A DNA stretch of 64,000 nucleotides, taken from the NCBI GenBank assembly GCA_027574665.1, contig CM050656.1:5145001-5209000 (forward strand). The letters run 5' to 3'. Each line of letters starts with the position of its first letter. Positions within the stretch are counted from its first letter, which is position 1. Origin of the DNA: Rhynochetos jubatus. Taxonomy: Eukaryota; Chordata; Aves; Eurypygiformes; Rhynochetidae. Under the pieces are notes generated by a model. That model was not told the DNA's origin. It saw only the letters and a list, made by a program, of their open reading frames with translations, and searched no databases. Below are positions 35,080 to 47,200 of the stretch, piece after piece. The translations under genes and the position numbers were made by a program.

Positions 35080-38000
35080 CACTGTGACTTTTCCCAACGG
35101 CAGTCCTCTTTGGTGGGAACCACGTTCTCTTTCCTACCTGGTCACAGCCCTTTCGAGCAGGGGACTGAGAGATGAGATGGGCAGAAAAAGCCACTGTGTA
35201 ACTCTCAGGGTGTTTTACAAACCAGACCAAAGGTCTGTGCAGAGACACAACAGTGATAAGACAGAAGTAAGAGTGATCGAAAGCCTGCGTTACCAAAGGT
35301 GTTGGTCGTAATGATCCCACAACATTTACACAGAGTTTCTGAAACACAGTCTTTGAAGGGATAAGGCTGTATTTTGACTGAATTTAGGCTGAAGGCTGTT
35401 GTGGCAGATTTCTTTTCTACAGCCCCAGAATCAATGCTTTGGGCAGAAACCTCTTGCTGCAAAACAGCAGGACTCGAGGCAGCGCTAACTGTGCAACAGA
35501 AAACACACACAAAAAATAAAATTGGCATAACGTTCATCCAATCAGGGATTTTATCCTTTGAGTTATGTTTAAATATAAGTAGAGGCCAAGTGTGTGTCTC
35601 CATGAGGCGCTTCTATAACATGTTCTGAATCAAGAAATTTTGGGCTGAACAATTTAAGAGCAAGGGTAAAATCCCCCCAAATCAAACTTCACCAGTTTTA
35701 TATATGACCGAAACAGCCTAGCACAGAAGGAGGCTGGTCTCCGAGGTCCAGCACCTTTTCCTAGATGATATATTGACTGTACGTACAATGTTGTAAAATA
35801 TCCTGTCTGCTTTATCTTGGGTGGAGCAATAAAGGAAGGAAAGTCGCAATAGCTCTCCTCCCTTTATCAAAATAGCCCGTGCCTATCTAAGAATCAAGGA
35901 TAAATTAATAATAGAGATCCTTTGGGATTTGGGCTGCAGCTAGAAGCCAATGGGTGTCATGGTGAATATGCACACTTGAATGTCATCCAAGCATTTAACA
36001 CCCTCGAATTTGGACAACGTGTCTGTGTAGCATCCCTCCAACCAATTCCTGTGCAGACTCACAAAATAAATAAACGCAGTGCTTTTTTTTTTTTTTCAAA
36101 ACCTCTCCTTCCTTTCATAGTAATTTCTTACATCCCTTGTATCCTTTGCCACTCTCCTCCCGAAGAAGATACAGCACCTTCCAGCCCTGCAGCCTCCCAG
36201 AGCCCCCACCACAGCTGGGTAATGGCACCTTCTGCTTGTCCTCAGCGTAGACGTGCTATGGCCCAGCAGCACAATGCCAGGTTACACCATAGAGGACCTA
36301 CCCGTCTATAGTCTGTGTTTCTGTTTTTTCATCAGCTGAAAGATACCTGTGCTGAATTGCACTTGGTCACAGATTTACTCACGTTTATTTTGCCTGTGCT
36401 GAATATTTATGTATTATTTCCTGAATTTAAAAATAACAGTGCATAATTGTTTTTCTCCAAGAAAGAAGCATAATAAAAACTAGACTTGCTATCAGAATCC
36501 TAATCAAAATGGAGAGAAAAATCTTGAGGTCAGAGAAAGGACAGTAGGACTGAGTGACCACAGCCAAAGCAGAGAGGTATGCACACCGCAGGCACACTTC
36601 ATATCTGTATCAGGGCTGGTCATGCTTTGTGAGGAGCAGACATTCCCAAACATGTTTTATCCTCAGGATGGCTCAGCCAGGCGATACAGCCCCTTACAGC
36701 CAGGGCTCGTTGCTGCCTCCTGAACTGCCTCACAGAGAAATCAAAGAAAGCATGAACCATCCACAGTGCCAGGGATGGGGATGGCACACCAGGTGATGGG
36801 TGAAAGAGAGAGGAAAAACTGCTGCAGAATGAGACCAGGTACTGGCTAAGTAACAACTAATTCCATTCCATGGTGCCTTTTTTTTTAGGTTAGTCTGGTT
36901 TATTTTTAATTTTAACTTGCTCTTTTATGTGTGCACGAGGGGAGTACCTTTTCTGGAAGGGCTTGGCTGAAGTGAAGTTGATGAGCAAGGTCTGGGACCA
37001 AGACAAGCAGAGGCGGCTGGTGGGGCAAGTTCATAAACAACATGTTAGCAAAGAGGGAAAAACTGTCTGCAAGTGAGAGATGAAAACAGGTAGGTCGTAG
37101 GATGTAGGGGCAACAACAGGAACATCTTGCCTGTGTGAACTGTTTATCGAGAGCTCAGTGGTGGAATATATCTTCTAATTCAAAGGACACTGGTTCTGTC
37201 TAAATTACAGAAACTCAAGCCGCAGGAATCCCTGGACAAACCTCAGCTTATCTGTGGGCAGGTCAGATGCTCCAAAGAGGTTTAATACTGGGCTGACCCA
37301 AATGATTTGTCATTGTTTGTGGTTTGATGGGAGAAAACCAAATCTAAGGACAATCCTCATTTCATGTAAACTGAAAAACAAACCAGAAGAGAGGAAAGGT
37401 TTGCTCCACTCAGGACAGTGGGTCTGGTTAAAAGGAAAAAGCTCCACATGTTCCCAGGGCACAGGAGTGAGCACTGGGAATGAGCAACCCTTCCTGCAGT
37501 GTCCCCTGGGACGATGCTTTTTTTTAACCCTCCTTCTTCAGGGTTATTTGCAGCTGATACCATCTGACCCTAAATCACTATGAAGCTGTAACTTGCCCCC
37601 TGCTTTCTCCAGGATCCCAGGTAAAAGAGTGGAGGTGACCGAGCCCTGCATTTAGGCGGCAATAGGCACACATGCCTGTTCATGTTTTAAGGTGTACAGC
37701 ATTCAAAGGAGGAGGAAGAAAAAACACCAAGGCACATTTTCTCATGATTTATGCAACTGATATGAAATATTTGTTATACATTTCCTTTGGGATGTATTTT
37801 GGTTCAAAACCTGTGATACCAGCTGATAATGAGTTACACATTTATTTTGAAACAGTGCAGACCAACACTAATTGGAAGCACGTTCTGTTTGACTAAGCAG
37901 GTACAATAACTTTAAAATGTTCACTGTCATTTAACAGGCTTCTACAACGATATTAATCAAAGCACTTTTTCTAAGCTAAGAAAAAGTCAATGCAGGAATG

Positions 38001-38350
38001 ATCACGTATGACAGCGTAAAGCAACAATCAACCAGGACCAGCCAAGGAGATTCTTCTCTTCTAGGACTGTTATGTTTTCATACAAAGACTCAAAAAGGTT
38101 TCAGCCAAGGTTATTAATTTTTCAGCGTCAGATGAAAACTTGTAGTGATTTCAGGAAATATCACTTTTTTCCCCCCATGGAAAGCAGGTCTTTTTTGTAA
38201 AAAAGTTAAAGTTTTAAGCCTGGCTGAAAATTTATAACTAGTTTTTATACAAGTTCTTTCTGCTCTCTCTGGCAATCATGTTGCATCTACAAACCTCAAC
38301 TCCTTGTGCTGTGGCCCAACCACAACAGTGTGAGATCGAAGGAGAGTACC
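35080..38350. other. Non-coding stretch
   Basis: No supported gene. A minus-strand frame with a signal-peptide-like start (35537 down to 35205) is discussed as a finding but is too weak to annotate as a gene. T14 lies at 36083-36096. AT-rich sequence at 36370-36480 and 36880-36930 contains many TTTATT and ATTAAA words. The rest is undistinguished. Confidence 0.65.
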
Positions 38351-38352
38351 AT

Positions 38353-38402
38353 GTCCCTTACAGAGATGAAGAAATGGAGACACAACGAGGTTACGGCAGC
38401 TG
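38353..38402 (-). mobile_element. MIR/CORE-SINE-like remnant
   Basis: TCCCTTACAGAGATGAAGAA followed by TGGAGACACAACGAGGTTACG aligns collinearly with the reverse-oriented MIR segment TCCCATTTTACAGATGAGGA, then ACTGAGGCACAGAGAGGTTAAG. About 35 of 50 positions agree by eye. MIR and related CORE-SINEs predate the amniote split, so eroded copies in a bird are plausible. It lies inside the 72-codon frame at 38278-38496, which is therefore not evidence of a gene. Confidence 0.4.
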
Positions 38403-38409
38403 CTGCTAT

Positions 38410-41130
38410 AAAGCCAGCATAGCTGAAAGCCTGACAACACCGTTCATCATTGTCATCGTGTTATATTACCCTGCACAATCACACAAGCAAGGCTGAGACT
38501 ACTGACTGCAACCTGGTGTACAAAGACACATGAGGAGGCTAACAATAGCCTCTTGGGACAGGATTTGATAGTATCTATAGCAGGTCCGTGGTGGCTGTTG
38601 TTAGGCAGAGAAATAATTAATATTCACAGCCAGGAAAGTGAGGCACAAGGACAACCTTTACAATGGAAGAATAAGGGTAGAAAAATATGACAGCACTGTG
38701 CTATGAGGACAGTCAGCCCTTGAAGTTTAAGAATATTGATAATCTAGATTTTTTAAGATAGCAAAGAGATCTGCCTTTTATCCTTCCACTATTTATATAG
38801 ATAAATGGATAGAAACTATATACTTGAGTGTGGAAGATGTAGGAATCTCTTCTGTGGCTGGAAATGGATTCAGAGAACTACTCAATAAGCATTATCGCAT
38901 ACAGCTGAACCGAAAATCAGGGTGCTATGATGAAGGCAAGGAAATGGCCAGCATAAGACTTTTGGTGGCAGATCTTACATTCTCATACCTGACACCCCAA
39001 GCTGTTCATGTCCATTGAACTGATCCATCCCCATCACAAAAATGTGATTTTCATGGTGGCATTCAATGTGGGGAATTATCTGCTAATTTCAAAGCTAATG
39101 CTGGGTTTTTCCTAGTGCCACGTCTTGCCAAATACTTGGGGAAAAAGTTAAAGGGTGTTTTCAAATGGTTTATCTTAATTTTTCAGGTGTTAGGCACTGT
39201 TTCCTTCTCCAAATATGAGGAAAAAATGTGATGGCTTTACTTTTTTTTTAACTTCTAATTCCAGCCATGGGATGATTTTGTGTACCTGTTAATCATTACT
39301 TTGTTATCTAATAAGTTGCTGTTGAGTGTTCACAATTGGCTGGAAATATTTCAATCATGCTTTTGCAGAAGAGTTCAGCAAAGTTTCACCAGGGCGGTCC
39401 AGCACCTGGCTAAGTTGCAAAATGGGTCTTTCCCCCATACCATGAGGAGATTTAATAAACCAGTGAAACCTCTAACCACACAGGTTGGAAAAAGAAGCCA
39501 ACACAGAGGGACTCGAGGGGGAGTCAGGGCAGAACACGGTGGCACAAACACACACGCAGAGATATTAACTAAACAGGGAAAAAACTATGCAGAGGCATAA
39601 TTAGATCCTGTGTGGATCCTGTGATGAGGAATCCACTGACTGAAAAAAACCCCAGGTTGCTTGGTACTGCTGTGCTGGCTCGATGCCGTGGAGAAACACA
39701 GGGCGATCTCCAGCGAGGGAAATTTCCACGAAACAGCATCGTGAGGACATCCTGCGCTCACTCCACCACATTTTTTTCCAAGAAAAACAGTCAGCAGCCC
39801 AAAACAAACCCCAAACAACGTAGACCTCAGAAATGTAAATAAAAACGAGCAGGAGAAAGAAGCCTTCGGAAATTTGGGAAAGCAAGGAAAGGAGCAACCC
39901 AGCTGAAGGCACCACAGGACTTGAAGCAGTCCAGCCTGCTATTTGTTCTTGGCACCAGAGTAAATGCAATGAAACTGTCCCTGGGAGCAAGAGATTTGGC
40001 TGGCTAGAACACAACAACGTGCCTGTTCCCAAAACTGTGAGGTTTCGTGTGGACTTCATCACCAGAGACTAGTAACTTTCCATTCGAAAGCCAACGAGGA
40101 GCCTGACCATGACGGTGTAAGTCCTCCCCAAAGAGGAAAGGCATTATGCACTCCTGGTCCCTTGGACGATGGATGCAAGTCCACGGGTTGGAATGTCTAT
40201 TTCCAGACACTACAAAAAGCCACTCCAAACAAAGGGCTCTCTCAACATGACACAAGTGGTGGTAAGTGTATGACCGTAAGTGCAGCTGACATCAGAAAAA
40301 AAACAGTCTCCAGGAAAAACAGCATAGGCTCAAGTGCTGCGCCTTTAAATAATAAGCTCTTCTCTTCCAGATGATTTTAATAAGCCCAGGCACATGTGTT
40401 GTAACCCCTTGATGCAGTACAATATGAATAACCAAATAAAAGATCTCTCCAGATTTTAAGATTTACTGTTTGCGATGGGAAAAGGCCAACCAGATGACAT
40501 CATTATACTTCAAATGTGAATTACTGCCAAGTTTGGTAATACTAAACTAGAGAAATTGATCCTCTATGTTTTCGCAGAAAAACGATTTTTGGCTTTGGTG
40601 GTGATTTTTTCTCTTGTTATTTATGTAACCATAACGTTCATGTTTAGCAAACTTGAATTTTACTTAAAACTAGAGCCAGAGTACCTTATCTTATAGGTTA
40701 TTTGTTTTCAGCCATCTGCTTAGCTGGAAATAATTGAGTTTGACAATCTATGGGTTAAAGAGTCAATGGATTGTGTTGGATAATTCACAAAGAGACAAAT
40801 TCTAGCTCAGGCAAAACTGCACTTGGCTTGTGTGGGAGTCTGCCTGATGAGGATGTCAGGATCTTGGTCCCTGTCTGGAAGACGTTGCTTTGTTTGCCTC
40901 TAAGGAAGAGAAGTCCGTATGTACGTAGCAATAACACCGTTTTCATGTAAGACATCTGGATTTCTGGAAGTATAAAGCCACGATACTCCAGCAAGCATGA
41001 TATTACTATATTATACTTACATGTCATCTTTCTTCAGGGACTCTGCATCTTCTCAACTCTCATGGATATTTCAAACACCCCCTTAAATGAGGTCCACTAA
41101 ATACTGCTCAGTCCACTGCAGAGCTAAATA
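38410..41130. other. Non-coding stretch
   Basis: No supported gene. The longest frame, 153 codons on the minus strand (39601-40062), includes a hydrophobic segment (LLLVFIYISEVYVVWGLFWAA) but no start context, homology or splice context that would raise it above chance. A weak exon-like segment at 40207-40261 is listed under findings. Otherwise unremarkable. Confidence 0.65.
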
Positions 41131-41140
41131 GATCAAGTCC

Positions 41141-41200
41141 CCAAGAGGTTAAGCCACTTGCCCAAGACTGCAAAATGATTCACAGGCAGAGCTGAAACCG
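41141..41200 (-). mobile_element. MIR/CORE-SINE-like remnant
   Basis: GAGGTTAAGCCACTTGCCCA at 41145-41164 is nearly identical to the MIR core GAGGTTAAGTGACTTGCCCA in reverse orientation. Downstream, CACAGGCAGAGCTGAAACCG matches the following AGTGGCAGAGCCGGGATTCG part with substitutions. This is the clearest MIR-type match in the window, over about 60 bases. The outer parts of the element are not recognisable. Confidence 0.55.
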
Positions 41201-41209
41201 AAAACCACA

Positions 41210-44200
41210 AAGCTCTTTTTCCCACACCCCTGCACACCACTTCTTTCAGTCTGTTTGTTGATGATGTGAATAACAAGAGTTGCAAAGTTTTGTACTGCAG
41301 ACGATTCCACTGATGGCTTTTCTTTTTAATCAAGTACTTACTAAAAGTCTTGGTTTCCTCTGTAGAAAAGGATTCTGAAATTTCACATTATGGCAATGTT
41401 TGCAGACAAATCCATACCCTTAGGGCCAGGAAAATGTTCTATTTTTACAGCATATGTAAGTATATTTATTAAAGCAGCCATATATACATGGAATTAGGTT
41501 GGATCTATTTTCTTCAGAGGAAGCCCCAAGTTGTACAACTGCCATTCTTTAAAATGTGCAGCGAGGCACCCGTGAAATGCACTTGGTTCACCAATTACAA
41601 CAGAACAGGTCTTATTTAAAGCTCGGTGTCATGACTTTTTCAGAGTATGAGTTGCCTAGAGGAAATCACACCCAGTGCCCTGATTTATCTACCATGTTCA
41701 ATCCTTAAATACCAATCCCCCATCCTTGCTACCAATGCACAATGCCACGAGCTGCTCTGCCCTGCAGCTGGCACTGGGAGGTGAGACACGCCAGGTCCGG
41801 CTGGTCTCCAAAGCCTGCAGACCACAAGCAGTGCCGTGATTTGTTCCTGCCGACATCTATCGCCAATGGGTAAATCTCCTCATGGGAGACAAGGGTTTTC
41901 TTAACGCTGACGAAGGGTTGGTTTGAGATGACATCCTTCGGCAGAACCGTGAACACCGTCCCATCATGGAGGTGATGGCAAGTGCCTGGTGGACGTGGTG
42001 GTGGGAAGAGCGCCTAGAGCATGCCCGCAGCCTGGGAGCAGCGGCGGGAAGCAGAGGACGAAGCCAGAATAAGCACAGGAACTGAGAAACTCCAAAGGGA
42101 AGTTTTTGGGGCCAAGGGCTGGTTGAGAGCGACACTTGGCTCTCCAAGCAAGAAGAGCCTTTCCGGCTCTTTGATTCCTGGTGTGCAGGGGGAAGTGGGA
42201 CTTCATAGCTTCCCATGGAAGAAACAGCCCACATCACTACCGGCTCTGACTCCAGCCAGGCATTCCTCTTCCCCCCAGCCAAACCAGGAAAGAAAAGAGG
42301 GGGGAGGGAAAAAAAAAAAAAAGTGCTAAACCCTGAATATTGGCGAGCCACTTCAGCCAAGAAAAAGGTTGAAAGCCTCTCTGGTTATAGAGAAAACCAC
42401 CATTTGAACAGCAGGCGAGTTCAAACCCAGAGAAGTTTTTGTAGGACCAGTTTTGAGGGGGTTCAGGGCGGAACAGTTCACAACACCTCATCAGGGACCT
42501 GGGCAAGAGCTTCTGCCAGTTTTAGTCACACCAGCTGGCATGGAGACATCCAGGGCAGCTGTGTGTGATGCAGCATCACTCTCTTAGATCCTCATGCTCT
42601 TAGAAACTGGTTGGCCTGAAGCACACAACTTAGGGAGTTTTGAGTCACCCAAAGAGCTTTCTGTTGTCGAAACCAAGCCTGGCAGAAAAGGGTCAGGGAT
42701 GACCAGCTCTTGGGTATGGAAAGAAGTACAAATATTTGCTGCTGCTTTTTTAAACATGGATTTTTTTCCCACTCAGCTACACAGACATGCTCCACAGATC
42801 TCATAGAGGATTGAGGTCTGGGGTTGGAAAGCAGCAAATCTCTGCTCCTGCACTCCTTGTTACACTCCTAGGTGCTCTGCTAGTTAAATTGGTGGCAGAT
42901 ATGGGAATCTGGCAAGTTAACTAACAGCCACATGATTTAACCAGGGAGTGTGAATGCAATTATGCATTTCACTGCACGCAGAGTATACTGTAGGCTTGGC
43001 AGAAGCATACCCATGAGTCAAAATAATAAGGAATACATAAAAAGCTGAACTCATACATCCAACTGACTAGCACAAACCCCAAGAAAGTAGAAACTAAAGA
43101 ATTAAAACACAAGTCCCTGCATTAAGAGACATCAGGGACACATCTTCCCCCAGAGCTTTGTTTTTAACTCTCTATGTGGAGAAAGGAGGGCAGGTTTGCA
43201 GATACAGCACACCATACTGCAAAAGGCTGTCAGAGGTGAGAAGGACCAAGACCCTCCCAGCAAGAGGAAGATGAAGGAGCTACAACAAATCCCTCAGAGG
43301 AAAGCACTGGCCCTATCCAATAATACATCCTTTATTCTTCTTCCTTTTAGCCATGCATGGACCACATATATCCCAGTGCCCTCCACGAAAACCGTGATGC
43401 TGCCTTCAAGTGCTGCCCAAACCAAAATACAGCAGGGAGGATGAAGGAAGGAAGGAAAGGCAGGGCAACCCTGCATCTCAAGCCAAAGCCCTCATGCACC
43501 TCAGTCCTGGCTGCGTCACAAAAGGAGGGTAAACCTTAGGATAAATTAGTCAGGGATCACCGCAGAAGGGTGTTTACAACTAGGAGGATGCTCCAAGTTA
43601 TCATCGCATTTGCGCTTATGACAGCTTTCAGATTCATCTTATTTTACAAATAATCATGGCTGGTTGCCCAACTTTGAACTTCGGTCGGGCGGCGTTCTGC
43701 ATTTCACCAGAAGCATTATATTTAGTGGTGTCCAACCAAAACATGTAATGTGGTCAGAAATGTGTTTTCCCTGTTTTAAGAGGAGCAGCAGAAGGAAACT
43801 TGGAGTAGCTTCTGGTCCCTTTTTTCCCCCTCTCTACTGGATGACTTGAAAATGAAAGAGAATCTGTTTCTGTATGAATGTATCCCTTTGGACTATTTTT
43901 GAAACACTGTGCAAAGAATGGATTTTTTTTTTTTTAATTAATTTGGCTGCCAAACCAGAAAAAATCAGGAAAAAAAGTTCATTTCATATTGACTAATCTA
44001 TTTTGCGTGACTATAAATGGATGATTCTGTTTAATTTTCACATTCGGATTGTTATTTTCCTAGCCTTTAGGAAAGAGTTTGAGTTGTTTTTTTCAGGCAA
44101 AAAAAAAAAAAAAGCTATCTCCAGATTAAACTGGGAAAAATACCTGTTTTAAAAAAGCACACAAAATACATGGAAGTTACTCCATTTCTCCCTGGTTTGC

Positions 44201-47200
44201 AGGTGAAACTATCTGGAAGTTGCCTGACTAATATATCATAAAACTATTTTCTCAAATTTTCTGTTCAGAGAAAACTCCAGTAAATTTCCGATACTTGTTC
44301 AATACGAGGTGATTCATGGGGTGCTGTTTCCCAGGTAAATGTACCATTTTAGAATGAATACAGTACTGCAACACAGTTTTTCAGTGTTGCCTTAACTAGT
44401 GATATCAAAATATTGAAACCACACAACATTCAGGGCTGGGTGGTGGACCTCCAGCAAAGTCTCACCAGCTTGAAATAAAAACATGGCCCGAGTGCAAACC
44501 CCTTCCGCAACACAATTTCCTTTCCAGGGCACACACAAATCAGATACAGATGGAGCAATGTCTTCTCGCTTTTCAGGTGTGGAGCAGTGACTGACTGCAA
44601 TGTATATTCATAGCCCACCTCAACTGCAAAGAAGTCCAACACTTGAGCCTCAGCATGATCATCTAATGCCATCTGCCTCACTCCTCGTTATTCCTGCTGT
44701 TGTCCAAGCAGTGCATTTTGAAGAAACACAGGGAAAATGGTACAGATCCTCCTGATGTTCTTGAAATCAACTAATAACATGCACTAAACTGCTGTCAGCT
44801 TGCCAAGGAAGGATGTGTTGGGGGTTCCTGACACAAGTCCTGACCCAGATGCCTCTTACTTTTCTCTGAAGACATCACAGCCCAGAGTGGACTATTCTGT
44901 ACCCTTCTCACCAAGGTACTTAGGAGAAAGAATGAGTCCTCTTGGCATTTCTAAGGTGCTAGAATAGGATTTGGGGAAGCGAGGCAGGTTTTTGATGAAG
45001 GCTGGTCGTTGCAACCCTAGTCATCAAGGAAATGGGTTTGAGAAAAGAAAATGCCAGAAACCTTTCTCCAAATTGTCTCCATTTACCTACCGGTGTCCAG
45101 AGCCCTGTCAAAGTATGGATGTTCTGAAACATCATTTGCTTGTGTGGGGTTAGAGTTAAATCTTTCTAACACGTTTCTCCTGTCGGCAGTCGCACGCAGC
45201 CAGAAATGAGTATCTAGAAAGAGTGCATATGAAGAAACTAACCACAATTGGCGTTAATTTGGAAGCGTTAGATTTGAGGGTCCATAAGATTAATGTTCCC
45301 TGAATGGATCTCAATTGTGGCACCAAGTCAACACAGCATTTTGTTCGAGGTGTGTGAACCTGAGGAATTCGAACTAAGAAGCACGATGACACTAAGACAC
45401 CAAAAAAAAAATATAAGTGGCTAAAAAAAAGAAAACAATCTTCCTCTCTTTCCACATTAATTCAGTATGTATTTTAATGGAATTTTGGATTAAATCAGCT
45501 AATGCTTGGAAAGGTTTTGTGTGTTTTACTATCTTAACCATATGTCAGTACTTCAGTCCTTCCCTGTTAGATTTAGAGTGCGTACAAACTAGTAAAGGAG
45601 CCTAATCAACTGTGTTTGGAAAGGGACAAACCCCGCAGTGTGTGACCAGCACAGTCCCTGTTCAGCTCCTTTTTTGTTTTAACTTCCTGGTGTGCTAATA
45701 CAATTATTGTCCATGGTCACCGAGTCTTTATTTTCGGGAAATCTTGGAGTGTACTGCAAACACATTCCTCATCCTCTCCCTGAGAAAACATTTTATGGTT
45801 GGGTAGTTACTCAAATGCCCTTGCAACGCATCTGAAGGGGGCTGGCCTGTGAGAAGAGCAAGCCCAACTGCTCAAGGAAAGTCACCCTGAGAGCAAGCTT
45901 GGCACTTCCCTAGACAGCATTTTGAGTGGAGGGGTCAGTGGAGCACCTGGCAAACTCCTCCCACACGAGCTAGCTGGGACAGGCAGCCAGCAGTGGCTGC
46001 AGCAGAGACTCACGGGCAATGCTGCTGATGCAAGGTGCTGCAGGCACCCATGGCTGACCACCCACTGTCCACATAGCCGGTTGGTACAACCCCTGCTTTG
46101 GCCACAGGCTGTGCAAACGGGCATGGGGAGGACAGGGTGGGTGGCAGAGGTACACAGACCCCCACACCGCCCAGGGTAGCCTTCCAATTTTGAGAAAAGG
46201 GTCTTCTCAATTTCCTGTGTCTTCTTGGAGGATCTTGGCACAGCTTTCCTTTAACTCTCCTTTTCAATTTACAATAAACTAATATTGCTACTATTATTAT
46301 TAAAAGAACATTTGAGCAGCCCAGGGAGGCTATTTAAGAGGAGTTGGCGACATCCTGAATCTCACACAACCTTTTACCCTCACATCTGTGTGTTTTCATC
46401 CACCGAATTAAGAGTGAGTGGAAATACTCACACGATTACAAGTTTCTATGTATGAGACGACTGGTTGGATACCCACATTACTGGGTCCGGTGCCAATTAG
46501 CTGAGGCATAGCAGAGTGGTTCCAGCTCATCCAATGCAGCACACAGCACTTCATCGTCTCAGTCTTTCCCCTCTTAATAAAGGGTTGTGATTTGGTCACA
46601 TAGTTTGGTCTCCCTTTGTAAACAGAACACATTGCAACGTGAAAATCTGGTTGTGATCTTCCCACATGATTTTTGGGAGCATGACATTTCACTCCAAAGC
46701 AAGAGGACTGGGAGGAGTTTCTCTAGCAGGTCATGCACATCTTTTAAACACCTTTGTGAGCAGCAGCTCAATGATGATCCAGTGCTCCTGGCAGCACCGT
46801 GCTGGGGAGGGCCTGAGCCCACCTGCCTTGGGATCAATGGCAAAGAGTCACTGGGTCAACACGCTGCAGCCAGGTTTCAACTAAAGCACATACAGACGTG
46901 CTTTGCTACTTCACACAGGGCAGTCAGCATCGGCATTGCAAAGGATCCTGCCTGGCACAGCCTCCACTTCCTCTCCCCAAGAGAAGTGTTGCAATAACAG
47001 AAAAGACGCCCACTAATAAAAAATGTTGATGGATCTTCTAGACCTCCGTAGGATCTATGTCCGCTAATTGCCCCCTCATTGCTACTGTCCACCTAACACT
47101 TTCTTGTGCACATGGATTCACGTGGCCATCAAGCATCTTGACCTTATGACTGTCTGTCCGCAGACACACTGTCTCTAAGGATGACACCATCAGGATGCTC

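Noticed and set aside
39601-40062. 153-codon minus-strand frame with a hydrophobic segment
   Set aside because: A single hydrophobic stretch arises easily from T-rich DNA. No homology or conserved context is visible.
41857-42360. 167-codon minus-strand frame in a GC-richer patch
   Set aside because: The reading frame is explained by locally lower stop-codon density. The translation is low in structure and partly encodes an A/T homopolymer (FFFF), with overlapping frames of similar length on the other strand.
42390-42440. GAGTTCAAACCC resembling a tRNA B box
   Set aside because: No matching A box at the right distance and no cloverleaf could be drawn.
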